Below, piece after piece: positions 43,677-52,001 of a stretch of 64,000 nucleotides of DNA. The DNA comes from Holdemania massiliensis (GTDB lineage: Bacteria > Bacillota_I > Bacilli_A > Erysipelotrichales > Erysipelotrichaceae), in the NCBI RefSeq assembly GCF_022440805.1, contig NZ_JAKNTK010000001.1, forward strand, positions 3,534,001-3,598,000, written 5' to 3'. Position numbers and translations under genes: made by a program. Under the pieces are notes generated by a model. The model saw only the letters and a program-made list of their open reading frames with translations. It was not told the DNA's origin and searched no databases. The first letter of the stretch is position 1; each line of letters opens with the position of its first letter.

Positions 43677-44126
43677 TCATTTCAGCTTTTTCTGATAGAA
43701 TACAAAGCCATCCTCTCGTTTTACTTCAATATAGCCTAACTTCTTATAAAAGGAGTTTGTTCTTATGTTCCAAAGAGGAGTATCAAGATTTATCTCCTTT
43801 ACATCAGGATAGAAGTTTTCTATACATTCCATCAGAGAGATACCATAACCCTTTCTGTGATATACACTATCTATGAAAATTCTTCCGATATATAAATTAT
43901 TATTATTTTCGTTCAAAAAGAGAATTGTGCCCCCGACAACCTTATTCCCCTCCACAGCCTGATATAAATGATCTTCCTTTAACATTTGTTCATGCCAGAT
44001 TACTGAATCGTATTCGGGCGGATAGCCATCGAAAGAGCCGCCAACTTCAACATCAGTTTCAAATGCTCTTTTTGACATACTCACAATTTTTTCAATCTGT
44101 TTGTTTTCTACTTTTTCTAATTTCAT
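43677..44126 (-). CDS. GNAT-family N-acetyltransferase
   Basis: 149 residues from ATG 44126 (GAGAGGAA upstream). Acetyl-CoA-binding motif RKGYGISLMECIE and C-terminal FYKKLGYIEVK. Substrate unknown. Separated from its neighbours by short gaps on the same strand. Confidence 0.82.
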   Translation of the reverse strand: MKLEKVENKQIEKIVSMSKRAFETDVEVGGSFDGYPPEYDSVIWHEQMLKEDHLYQAVEGNKVVGGTILFLNENNNNLYIGRIFIDSVYHRKGYGISLMECIENFYPDVKEINLDTPLWNIRTNSFYKKLGYIEVKREDGFVFYQKKLK

Positions 44127-44193
44127 ATAGCGTTCCTCTCCCAAATTTTGTTTTCATAAAGTGTACAAGTTCGATAAACCAAAAGCTGTCAAA

Positions 44194-44589
44194 TCAGCTT
44201 AGACACCATTTTGCAATATCTGAAATCAATTGGGTTGGCAATGCTTTATCATAAGGAAAATAGATTGCATTTTTCTTAATAACAAATTCATTTAACTCAT
44301 CTGCAAATTCTTCTATCACTTCAATACCTGCATAAAAACTAATATGTTTTTTACAAGCAGAAAAAGAAATGGATTTTCCATCTTTTTCATAATACGGCAT
44401 ACTCCATAAAATCCGCTCATGGATGCAGGGAACACTATTCTTCAGCGTAATCATCATTTCCATTAAATGAGAATGGGTTTCCAGGGGCTGCGAATTGATA
44501 TATTCTAATACTGTTTCAGGGGCTTTTCCGCAATAATGTCCCTGATTTTTTCTTTTAAACGCTCTTCCGCATTGGGGACAGATCCACAT
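44194..44589 (-). CDS. DUF1801 (YdhG-like) protein with N-terminal zinc ribbon
   Basis: 131 residues. CPQCGRAFKRKNQGHYC forms a putative zinc ribbon. Then a YdhG/DUF1801 domain: CIHERILWSMPYY, SFSACKKHISFYAGIE. The start codon is directly behind promoter copy A (44669-44697). Confidence 0.72.
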   Translation of the reverse strand: MWICPQCGRAFKRKNQGHYCGKAPETVLEYINSQPLETHSHLMEMMITLKNSVPCIHERILWSMPYYEKDGKSISFSACKKHISFYAGIEVIEEFADELNEFVIKKNAIYFPYDKALPTQLISDIAKWCLS

Positions 44590-44626
44590 CTCTTATTCCC
44601 TCCTCAACCTCGAATAATCTAATACG

Positions 44627-44772
44627 CCTTTTTTAGCTAACGGCCGATTAACCTGACTTCTTTTTTCCATTCTAATATCAACGTGCAGAAATGTCAAACC
44701 GCCGGCTTTGCGGCCTGAATTCAATTCAAATCCCGATTATAGAGGCACACTGCGATAGAACTGCCTTTTATA
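44627..44772 (-). repeat. Degraded second copy of the nagA 3' end and the promoter behind it (copy A)
   Basis: Closely matches 48115-48340 in pieces. The nagA codons for SSIAWSLYNRDL recur as SSIAVCLYNRDL; a stretch of about 70 bp present in the original is missing; then both copies contain a plus-strand block with ATTCTAATATCAACGTG and ATGTCAAAC. On the minus strand the block is a strong promoter: TTGACA (44697-44692), 17 nt, TAGAAT (44674-44669). Confidence 0.75.
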
Positions 44773-44951
44773 ATTTGAACCTGATACTCTCCCTTTGTCA
44801 GATACGTTTTTTCACTCTGTCTGCCTATTTTAACTTCTTTTGAATAGTTCTTAGAAGTCACATTGGCAGATGAAGTATCCACTAGCTCAACTAATAAATA
44901 GGTATTAAAATTATGATTGCAACCGTATTCTAATTCTTTACAAAACTTTTT
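44721..44951 (-). pseudogene. Chimeric open-frame fragment ending in nagA-like sequence
   Basis: 76 codons without a start: CKELEYGCNHNFNTYLLVEL ... KTYLTKGEYQVQIIKGSSIAVCLYNRDLN and stop. The last 13 codons are the nagA repeat; the first part is unrelated and looks like the end of a beta-rich protein. A recombination product rather than a functional gene. Confidence 0.55.
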
Positions 44952-44964
44952 CTATCTTCCTGCC

Positions 44965-45948
44965 TCACTTTACAGGCAAATATAAATCCAAATATTCTTC
45001 CACTTTGTTCATATACTCTATATACATTTTTGTATCATTTTGTAATCCATGTCCAGAGTGTTCAAAGACAATATATTGGTGCGGTACACCACAAGCCGTT
45101 AATTTCTGATCAAGTCTCACAGAACTGTCAAAGGGCTGTACCTTATCATATTGTCCATAAGCAAGCACCGAAGGAACTGTATTTTCATCTACCCACAATA
45201 ATGAAGAAATGTCTTTCATCTGCTCATCATACTCATCAGTTCCAAATATACTTGATGGAATCGTTTTTCCCAGCATAACACCAAAGAGAGAAGCTGCATT
45301 CTCCTTATTTTCTTCCTTGTCAAATCCATAACATTTCCAGTCTTCTGGATAAAAGCTTGATGGTCCAACCGCTTCAAATAGCATGGTTACGGGTACAGGG
45401 GAAGTGTTCGCATCACGATATGCATAGATCATTGCAAGAGCTCCGCCAGCAGAACCTCCAGCAATGGCCATAGAATCGATGTTGTATCCTTTTTCTTTTG
45501 CGGCCTCAATAACCTTAGGCATTGCTTCCTTGATTTCCATCGACTGCGAATATACACTTGCGTCTGGATGCCCATCATCTCTTAGCGTGTAATTAATTCC
45601 AACAGCGACATATCCCTTGGAGCAGAGCCATTGCAGCATCTCTTTATCATCGGTTTTATCACCGGAAGTAAAACCACCTGCGTGAAGGTATACCACAAGA
45701 TTATAATTACTCTTAGATTGATCTGCTGGTACATACAAATCAAACTTATTTGCATCCTGATCGCCATAAGAGAGATCAATATATCCTTCCCCAACACTTT
45801 TATTCCAGTCAACCGAATACCTCTTCATAGCAGCCGGCTTATAGTTCATTTTAAATAAAGCTGATCCTACAAAACTGATCACAAAGACCAAGATACAAAG
45901 CAAAACAAACATTCCGTTTTTCTTTCCTCTCTTTTCATTCTTTATCAC
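44965..45948 (-). CDS. Membrane-anchored alpha/beta-hydrolase (esterase)
   Basis: 327 residues starting at GTG 45948 (GGAGGA 8 nt upstream). One N-terminal helix (about 12-32) anchors an outward-facing hydrolase domain of the BD-FAE/HSL type: oxyanion motif HAGGFTSGD, nucleophile elbow GGSAGG, and a late His in EHSGHG. Start overlaps the stop of a 46-residue membrane peptide (GTGA), so the two are translationally coupled. Divergent from a tetR gene with shared operators, so probably TetR-controlled. AT-rich. Confidence 0.82.
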   Translation of the reverse strand: MIKNEKRGKKNGMFVLLCILVFVISFVGSALFKMNYKPAAMKRYSVDWNKSVGEGYIDLSYGDQDANKFDLYVPADQSKSNYNLVVYLHAGGFTSGDKTDDKEMLQWLCSKGYVAVGINYTLRDDGHPDASVYSQSMEIKEAMPKVIEAAKEKGYNIDSMAIAGGSAGGALAMIYAYRDANTSPVPVTMLFEAVGPSSFYPEDWKCYGFDKEENKENAASLFGVMLGKTIPSSIFGTDEYDEQMKDISSLLWVDENTVPSVLAYGQYDKVQPFDSSVRLDQKLTACGVPHQYIVFEHSGHGLQNDTKMYIEYMNKVEEYLDLYLPVK

Positions 45949-46085
45949 AGAAAATCTCCTCCAAACAAAGTTCCGCCCAGCATTGCATTAAGTACCACAC
46001 GAACTGCCAGGCGTCCTAATACAATTCCAAGTAAAATGATGAATAGCAAAATAATGATTCTTTTATGTGTGAAAAAATTTTCCAT
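45945..46085 (-). CDS. 46-residue membrane peptide coupled to the hydrolase gene
   Basis: ATG 46085, GGAGGG 7 nt upstream. Begins MENFFTHKR, then one hydrophobic helix (IIILLFIILLGIVLG) and ends GGTLFGGDFL. The stop overlaps the hydrolase GTG. The strong SD and overlap make it a credible gene; function unknown. Confidence 0.65.
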   Translation of the reverse strand: MENFFTHKRIIILLFIILLGIVLGRLAVRVVLNAMLGGTLFGGDFL

Positions 46086-46112
46086 GCTGATTCCCTCCAA
46101 ATCAAAATAATA

Positions 46113-46185
46113 TTGACATTGCGTCGAAGTGATGGTACATTCGTCTTGTCAGTACAAATGTACCATCCTAAATATCTAAAGTCAA
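46113..46185. promoter_or_regulatory. Divergent promoters sharing one TetR-type operator (O1)
   Basis: Plus strand: TTGACA (46113-46118), 17 nt, TACATT (46136-46141). Minus strand: TTGACT (46185-46180), 17 nt, TACATT (46162-46157). Perfect inverted repeat GATGGTACATT (46131-46141) / AATGTACCATC (46157-46167) contains both -10 elements, so one repressor can close both promoters. Confidence 0.75.
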
Positions 46186-46198
46186 CGATATGAAAAAA

Positions 46199-46226
46199 AT
46201 GGTACAAATAGGAGGCTTTGTACCAT
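46199..46226 (+). promoter_or_regulatory. Second TetR-type operator (O2) over the tetR ribosome-binding site
   Basis: ATGGTACAAA (46199-46208) / TTTGTACCAT (46217-46226) flank AGGAGG (46210-46215), two bases before the tetR ATG. It shares the GGTAC core with O1. It may act as a roadblock or as an RNA hairpin hiding the SD. Confidence 0.65.
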
Positions 46227-46227
46227 C

Positions 46228-46731
46228 ATGAATAATGAAGAGAAGAACACATATGCCAAAAATCAAATAACCGTTATCACTCTTAATTTACTAAAAGAAC
46301 ATCCCTTAGAGGAACTAACCATTGGTCAGATTGCAAGTGAAGCTCAGGTAAGCCGTAATACATTTTACAGAAACTATACTACAAAAGAAGATATCGTATA
46401 TCAATATGCAATAATGCTCATGAAAGAATTTGAGACAGGATATAATGGCACTCATAAAGATTCGGGTACAGAATTTTATCAATGCCTGTTTCAGCATTTA
46501 AGTGATCACAAGGATTTCTATCAGCTTCTCAAAGAAAGAAATCTCTTTCATTTAGTTTTGAAATCAATCATTGCACTCTTCGGAGATTTGAAGAAATGCG
46601 ACAATATTTCTGCCTATTCAGTTGCCTATGTTGCATATGGTACTTATGGCTGGATTGAACAGTGGATAGAGCGGGGAATGCAGGAATCACCCGAGATGAT
46701 TGCTGCAATACTTGAGGCTAACAGAAAATAG
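46228..46731 (+). CDS. TetR-family transcriptional regulator
   Basis: 167 residues. N-terminal helix-turn-helix LTIGQIASEAQVSRNTFYRN (about 31-50), and a C-terminal ligand-binding domain of the TetR_C_8 kind. Divergent from the small membrane protein/hydrolase unit, with operators in both promoters and at its own start, so autoregulation and control of the hydrolase unit are likely. Confidence 0.88.
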   Translation: MNNEEKNTYAKNQITVITLNLLKEHPLEELTIGQIASEAQVSRNTFYRNYTTKEDIVYQYAIMLMKEFETGYNGTHKDSGTEFYQCLFQHLSDHKDFYQLLKERNLFHLVLKSIIALFGDLKKCDNISAYSVAYVAYGTYGWIEQWIERGMQESPEMIAAILEANRK

Positions 46732-47180
46732 ACATTCTAATTTATTGTTCCATTGATTGAAAATCCTAATGCCTTGCATTTGTTGGAACTTCAGGAATTT
46801 CACCAAAGAATGAAGTCTTATTGGGTATCCATGCCCTTTATTAATAATCTAACCAAGCAAGTCCCTATTCGTTTGATTTGAATAAGATCTTTCCATACCT
46901 TATCTTCTAAAAATCACTCAAATAGACTATCCTATTCTTTCTGTATTCTTTCAGCGGATTTACCGGATCGTTATCAAAAAGTCCTGTTTCGGCCCTGATC
47001 CTCATAGGAATATGAATTTGATTGAAAGGCCTAGTTCTTTTCCCTTTCTCAATTAAATCCTTGCTCCAAAGTGATTACCAGTTCATCATTCGTAGGACTA
47101 AGAGAAAATTCCATCTTGTGAATGTCCGCAATTATTATTTTATGCTCCACAAATTCTTGGCAAACGTGAAGTTACAGCTC
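46732..47180. other. 449-bp gap with no convincing gene
   Basis: Only short frames, such as a 21-codon minus-strand frame starting MEFSLSPTNDE. AT-rich; probably decayed coding DNA. Confidence 0.35.
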
Positions 47181-47648
47181 TTAGAATAAAGGAATACCCC
47201 CTTCATAATTTTCCGCTTTTTCTAACAGGGGTCCTTTTGCTCCCATAGTAAAAGCAATATCGCTACTACGGATTGATAATAATGGCATATTCGGTTTAAT
47301 ATTCAAAAATTTCATCATTTCTTCTGTCAAGACTATTTCCCCTGTTTTCGAAATATCTACCCAGCAATACGAACGACCTTTGTACTTAATAAACGCACCC
47401 TGCATTGCAGTATAATTTAGTAGTTCTGGTGTTTCTAACAGAATATGTCCAAGTTTTGATGCTTGCAGCAAACCTTTTCGCGTCACACAAAATCCGCCAG
47501 TGATCTTGCTTCCCGTAAATAAATAAACTTTACCCTCATCGGTAATATGATATTCACTTATTGCTTGAGCAGGAAACTGAACTGTACCATCAATTTTGAT
47601 GATCGACTTTCCAAAAATAAACTTCCCGCCTTTATTCATTTGCGGCAT
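47181..47648 (-). CDS. AbrB-like small protein
   Basis: 155 residues. The region IIKIDGTVQFPAQAISEYHI followed by KVYLFTGSKITGGF resembles a SpoVT/AbrB swapped-hairpin domain; a second similar half (GEIVLTEEMMKFLNIKPNM) lies near the C-terminus. Possibly a DNA-binding or antitoxin-like protein. SD GGAGGTGA before the ATG. Function uncertain. Confidence 0.5.
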   Translation of the reverse strand: MPQMNKGGKFIFGKSIIKIDGTVQFPAQAISEYHITDEGKVYLFTGSKITGGFCVTRKGLLQASKLGHILLETPELLNYTAMQGAFIKYKGRSYCWVDISKTGEIVLTEEMMKFLNIKPNMPLLSIRSSDIAFTMGAKGPLLEKAENYEGGIPLF

Positions 47649-47675
47649 AAAATCACCTCCGTAAATCCGAATATG

Positions 47676-48095
47676 TTAAATTGCTTTGATTAAGAACATT
47701 TCCATGGGCTGAGCATAAACAGGAATATCAATCACCAAGCTGCCACAATCCTTATAACCCAATTTACGATAAAAGTTCTGTGATGTTTCATTCACTTGTG
47801 TTGATACTAATAACATTCCATATCCCTTTGTTTTCATATCATATTCCCAATATTCTATTAATTGTTTGCCATAACCTTTTCCACGATGAATTTCATCTAT
47901 TATAAGCATTGTACAAAACGGAGTATTATCCCAAAATAGATTATATCTCAGCAGTCCTATCGGTTGATCATCGATTAAAATAACATAGCCTCTTTGGGAA
48001 CGAACCTTGTTTACAAATTCAGCTTCAGCTAAATGTTTATCAAGACGATACCAAAACTGCTTATCAGAATTTTGCAAATATCTAATTTCTATCAT
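47676..48095 (-). CDS. GNAT-family N-acetyltransferase
   Basis: 139 residues. RGKGYGKQLIEYWE (acetyl-CoA loop) and FYRKLGYKDCG. Transcribed from promoter copy B behind nagA. Substrate unknown. Confidence 0.82.
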   Translation of the reverse strand: MIEIRYLQNSDKQFWYRLDKHLAEAEFVNKVRSQRGYVILIDDQPIGLLRYNLFWDNTPFCTMLIIDEIHRGKGYGKQLIEYWEYDMKTKGYGMLLVSTQVNETSQNFYRKLGYKDCGSLVIDIPVYAQPMEMFLIKAI

Positions 48096-48114
48096 ATACG
48101 ACCCCTATTCCATT

Positions 48115-48340
48115 GATCTAACTATGCTTTTTTGAGCTAAAAGCAGACAGCCTGACTTCGTTTTTCCCATTCTAATATCAACGTGAAGAAATGTCAAACA
48201 GCCCACTTTGCAGTCTGAATTCAAATTCCTGTCCATACCCTTTTTTATTTTAGAAGACAAAGCTGTTCATCCATAAGCGTTTCAACAAATTCCAGATCCC
48301 GATTATAAAGGCTCCAGGCGATAGAACTGCCGATTCGGGT
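48115..48340 (-). repeat. Original nagA 3' end and downstream promoter (copy B)
   Basis: Partner of the degraded copy at 44627-44772. Contains the last 30 codons of nagA and, on the minus strand, a promoter TTGACA (48197-48192), 17 nt, TAGAAT (48174-48169) that would drive the acetyltransferase gene. Confidence 0.75.
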
Positions 48341-49357
48341 TGATCCCCAATCCTTTAAGCAGAGCTTTTGGGCGGCATTTAAAGAAAGCATTCTGGCAGC
48401 TTCGGGTAATGAAATGCCTAACTTCAAAACGAACATTTTCAAGGCATCACTTAAATCACAGGTACTTCCGGCAATGACTCCGTTGGGCTGCACCATCGCT
48501 CCGCCATGAAGAACACAGCCATCAGACAGCACCGTTCCCTCAGGATAGGCAAAGCCCGAGTCCTGCCCGCTGTCGGAAACACAGAGAATATGCTCAGTTC
48601 CTTTCGTCTGTGTCAGCAGTTTCATGATCGGCAGCTGCAGATGGTAGCCGTCGCTGATCATCTCACAGTCCAGTTTGGGATTGATTAAAGCGGAAGTAAT
48701 CAATCCCGGATTGCGATGATGCAGGCTTTCCATTGCGTTAAATGTATGCGTAACCTGAGTCAGTCCGAAGGAAACCGCTGTTTCACATTGCTCATAGCTG
48801 GCTGCGGTATGTCCTGCCGAAGCGATCACGCCATATTGCTTCAGCAGCCGGATCGCAGGCAAAGCGTTGGGAAGCTCCGGAGCGATCGTCATAATCTTAA
48901 CGATGCCGGCGCTTTGAATCAGAAAGGATTCCAGTTTTGGCAAATCTATTTTCAGCATGGTATCCGGATCAATCGCTCCCGCTTTTTCAGGATTCAGATA
49001 GGGACCTTCTAAATGCAGTCCCAGAAACCGCGCTCCTGGATACGGCGTCGAAAAAGCTTTCCGGTACTCGTGTATCACTTCAAGATAGTAGGATAAGGGC
49101 CGCGGTCCCAGCGTAGCACAAAAGCCGCCGATTCCGCGTTCGGCATAGGCCAATGCCAATCGTCGCAGATCTTCTGCCGATTCTTCACTGCTCCATCCCC
49201 GAAAGCCATGGGTATGAAGATCTATCAAAGCCGGCATCGCAATGAAGTCCGGCTGTTTTGTTGTGGGTTCAACGGATATGATTTTTCCTTGGTTCCATTC
49301 AACACTTTTATCCCATTCTTGGTTTCCCTCAATCCAACGACAAACCTGCTTTTTCAT
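48245..49357 (-). CDS. nagA: N-acetylglucosamine-6-phosphate deacetylase
   Basis: 370 residues. Amidohydrolase with DLHTHG, HLEGPYLN, SAGHTAASYE, THTFNAMESLHHR, EMISDGYHLQ and the catalytic Asp in CVSDSGQDSG. It removes acetate from GlcNAc-6-P in the cytoplasm. Start overlaps the stop of the histidine kinase gene (ATGA) with AAGGAG upstream. It is the third gene of a response regulator-kinase-nagA operon, an unusual partnership. Confidence 0.9.
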   Translation of the reverse strand: MKKQVCRWIEGNQEWDKSVEWNQGKIISVEPTTKQPDFIAMPALIDLHTHGFRGWSSEESAEDLRRLALAYAERGIGGFCATLGPRPLSYYLEVIHEYRKAFSTPYPGARFLGLHLEGPYLNPEKAGAIDPDTMLKIDLPKLESFLIQSAGIVKIMTIAPELPNALPAIRLLKQYGVIASAGHTAASYEQCETAVSFGLTQVTHTFNAMESLHHRNPGLITSALINPKLDCEMISDGYHLQLPIMKLLTQTKGTEHILCVSDSGQDSGFAYPEGTVLSDGCVLHGGAMVQPNGVIAGSTCDLSDALKMFVLKLGISLPEAARMLSLNAAQKLCLKDWGSTRIGSSIAWSLYNRDLEFVETLMDEQLCLLK

Positions 49358-50304
49358 TTTACTGCTCCTTTTCCAATGATTTTAAATTCAACGCCATAGG
49401 TTTTATTTTCAGCGATGACACGGTAATCATAGAGATCGGCAATGGACTGAACGATCGCTAATCCCAAACCGGATTTGCCTTTTTCCCCCTTCACATAAGG
49501 GTCAAAAATTTTGTGGATCATAGATGAAGAAAGTCGGATGCCGTCGTTATATATGGCTAAAGATTGCGGATAACAGCGAATTTTGATCGTTGTTTCAGCA
49601 TAGCGGACAGCATTCTCCAACAGATTATCAATCACCGTTTCCCAATGCTCCGCCTTCCCCTTAAAAGTCACTGGATACAAGGCGAGCTCGATTTGGAGCT
49701 TGCGTTTTTCAATAAAGGGTGCGAAGGCCTCAACGCGATTTTCAATGAGCTCCTTCATTTGAGTTTCCTGGGTACACGGTTCATTCAGCGTAATCAAATG
49801 ATTGATCCGATTCAGATCCAGCAGCCGCTGGATCTCCGTCAGCATCTTCTCCGAAACCTGATAAATTTGACGATAATAGGGCTGAACTTGAGTGGGTTCC
49901 ACATCACCGTCCAATAACATTTCACAGGAAAGCATAATCACAGACAGGGGTGTTTTCAGATTATGCGAAATATTCTGGATCATCTGACTTTTGGCGCTGT
50001 GCATGCTTTGCAGATAGTCTTTCATCGTTGCAATTTCCTGATTTAAATCCGCTATTTCATCGTTACGGGAAAGAACAACAGGTTTCTGTTCATAGTTTCC
50101 GGCCCGGACCTTCTGGCAAAAAAGCAGCATCTTGCGGATATCCATCTGCAGAAAGACAATCCAGCAGAGAATCATACTGTTGAGCAGAATGATCAGAAGA
50201 GTCAAAGCCACAGCGGGCAGCGGCAGAGGATGACAAAGCATGAACACACAGAGAATCAGTGAGATCAACAGGAGTAAGTTGAGATCATGAATCGAACTTC
50301 TCAT
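49354..50304 (-). CDS. Sensor histidine kinase
   Basis: 316 residues. Two N-terminal helices (about 7-25 and 30-50) with almost no extracellular loop, a HAMP-like linker, H-box NISHNLKTPLSVIML (phospho-His), N-box ENAVRYAE, and GLGLAIVQSIA. The lack of a sensor domain suggests sensing within the membrane or through a partner such as the nearby PTS. It overlaps the response regulator gene by four bases. Confidence 0.9.
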   Translation of the reverse strand: MRSSIHDLNLLLLISLILCVFMLCHPLPLPAVALTLLIILLNSMILCWIVFLQMDIRKMLLFCQKVRAGNYEQKPVVLSRNDEIADLNQEIATMKDYLQSMHSAKSQMIQNISHNLKTPLSVIMLSCEMLLDGDVEPTQVQPYYRQIYQVSEKMLTEIQRLLDLNRINHLITLNEPCTQETQMKELIENRVEAFAPFIEKRKLQIELALYPVTFKGKAEHWETVIDNLLENAVRYAETTIKIRCYPQSLAIYNDGIRLSSSMIHKIFDPYVKGEKGKSGLGLAIVQSIADLYDYRVIAENKTYGVEFKIIGKGAVK

Positions 50305-50981
50305 AAACCGCAGACCCGATAGCCTTCCCCATACACAGTTTCGATCTTCAGATCCGGCAGTTTTTTCCGGATGCGGCGGATTGTATCATCCAGCACCCGT
50401 CCGCTGCCATAATAATTGGTGTCCCAGACGATTCGTAAAATAGTGTTGCGGTCCATCGTCCGGCCATCATTTTGGATCAGCATTAAAATCAGATCGAATT
50501 CCTTGGCCGTTAAATTGATGAGCTGATCATCAAACCACAGCTCCCGGGAGCGCAAATCAGCCCGCAGTCGTTCCCGCTGCAGAATTTCCGGACTCATTTT
50601 AACTGGCGGAGGACAAGCCGTGCGCCGTAGGATGTTGGTAATCCGCAGCACAAGTTCCTTCTTGGAAAAAGGCTTGGTGATATAATCATCGCAGCCGATT
50701 TCCAAGCCGGTAATTTTATCCAGCTCATCATCCCGCGCAGACAAAAAGCAGATCGCCTGATTCGGATTTTTTTCACGGATTGCCTTCATCAGATCAAAAC
50801 CGGCTGTCGGACTTTCCAGCATAATATCCAGCAGCCACAGATCAAAATGCTGACTTAAGCCTTGTTCCGCCATTCGTTTGGATGGATAGGAAACGGTTTG
50901 AAAGCCTGCATTATTCAAAACAAAACATATCAGATGATTCATCATCAGTTCATCTTCAACGACCGCAATTTTATATGTCAT
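50301..50981 (-). CDS. OmpR-family response regulator
   Basis: 226 residues from ATG 50981 (AAGAGG upstream). Receiver domain with acidic VVEDE, phospho-Asp in LWLLDIMLE, and KPF lysine; C-terminal winged helix (LTAKEFDLILML, VLDDTIRRIRKKL, TVYGEGYRV). First gene of the regulator-kinase-nagA operon, divergent from PTS genes that are its obvious candidate targets. Confidence 0.92.
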   Translation of the reverse strand: MTYKIAVVEDELMMNHLICFVLNNAGFQTVSYPSKRMAEQGLSQHFDLWLLDIMLESPTAGFDLMKAIREKNPNQAICFLSARDDELDKITGLEIGCDDYITKPFSKKELVLRITNILRRTACPPPVKMSPEILQRERLRADLRSRELWFDDQLINLTAKEFDLILMLIQNDGRTMDRNTILRIVWDTNYYGSGRVLDDTIRRIRKKLPDLKIETVYGEGYRVCGL

Positions 50982-51102
50982 ACGCCATCCTCTTTTCAAG
51001 TTTATTATATCGATTTTTGGTTTTTTTTCGAGTTGTTCCCCATCACAAAAAACCCAAGAAAACATTGAATTCCGGCTTGGATAAAGGCTTTTTCAGCAAC
51101 TC

Positions 51103-51170
51103 TTGACAATGTGTGAAAATGTCAAAAAACGTTGAAGGCTCTTGTCGCTTCCTTCAAATCATGGTGAAAT
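51103..51170 (+). promoter_or_regulatory. PTS promoter with two inverted repeats
   Basis: TTGTCG (51142-51147), 17 nt, TGAAAT (51165-51170) with an extended TG. Upstream and overlapping lie TTGACA/TGTCAA (51103-51108, 51120-51125) and TTGAAGG/CCTTCAA (51132-51138, 51151-51157), candidate regulator sites. Confidence 0.5.
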
Positions 51171-51194
51171 GAAGGCGCAAATGAAAGGGGTAAC

Positions 51195-52001
51195 ATGATG
51201 CAAAATTTATTCTTCGCTGCATTGATACTGGCTGTCTTCGTGTATTTTGAACAAATGCTGGTCAGTACCATGACCATTGGATCCAACCCACCTATACTAG
51301 GCGGCATTGTCGCCGGTCTTGTCCTGGGTGATATTCAGCTCGGGCTCTACATCGGAACGGTTCTGACCTTAATGTCGTTAGGCATGTACACGTTTGGCGG
51401 GGCTGCCATCCCCAATTATTTTCTGGGTTCCGTGCTGGGCACCGCCGTCGCCATTCTGATGATGCGTTCCAATCCTGCACTGGCTTCCTCAGAGGCCATC
51501 AACATCGCCATTTCCACGGTAGCGATTCCGGCTTCGATGATCGGCATTGCTTTGGGATCCATTTCGACAATTTTATGTACTGCCTTAGTTCAGATCATGG
51601 TTAAAGGGGCAGAAGAAGGCAATCTTCAGAAAATCAATCGTTCCTTCTGGATCAACTGCCTGCTTACCAATGGACCGCATATGGCAATCCCGGTTTTTAT
51701 CGGAATTCTGTTCGGCAATCAATTAGTTTCGCTGATCAACATGATTCCTTCCGTACTTTTAGGAATCTTTGATTTAGCCGGCGGTTTGCTTCCGCTCATG
51801 GGATTTGCGCTGCTGATGTCCATGATCAACATCAAGCGTTACTGGCCGTTCTTATTGGCAGGCTATTTTCTGATCGCTTATACTTCATCGACGATTATCG
51901 GCCTGACCTTTGCCGCAGCCTCGATTTGTGCTGTCTATGCGATGCTGAAAAAGGAAACGATGAAACAGAATGAGGAGGTTGTCGGTGATGAAATTGACTA
52001 A
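51195..52001 (+). CDS. PTS EIIC component, mannose/N-acetylgalactosamine family
   Basis: 268 residues, highly hydrophobic. AgaC/ManY-type features: PPILGGIVAGLVLGDIQLGL, GGAAIPNYFLGSVLGTAVAI. It forms part of the sugar channel with EIID. SD AAAGGGG before ATG. No EIIA or EIIB gene is adjacent. Confidence 0.88.
   Translation: MMQNLFFAALILAVFVYFEQMLVSTMTIGSNPPILGGIVAGLVLGDIQLGLYIGTVLTLMSLGMYTFGGAAIPNYFLGSVLGTAVAILMMRSNPALASSEAINIAISTVAIPASMIGIALGSISTILCTALVQIMVKGAEEGNLQKINRSFWINCLLTNGPHMAIPVFIGILFGNQLVSLINMIPSVLLGIFDLAGGLLPLMGFALLMSMINIKRYWPFLLAGYFLIAYTSSTIIGLTFAAASICAVYAMLKKETMKQNEEVVGDEID

Noticed and set aside
39308..48240. Insertion sequence or integrative element with its own integrase in the AT-rich island
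   Set aside because: No transposase, integrase, relaxase or terminal inverted repeats were found; only gene fragments and the nagA 3' duplication.
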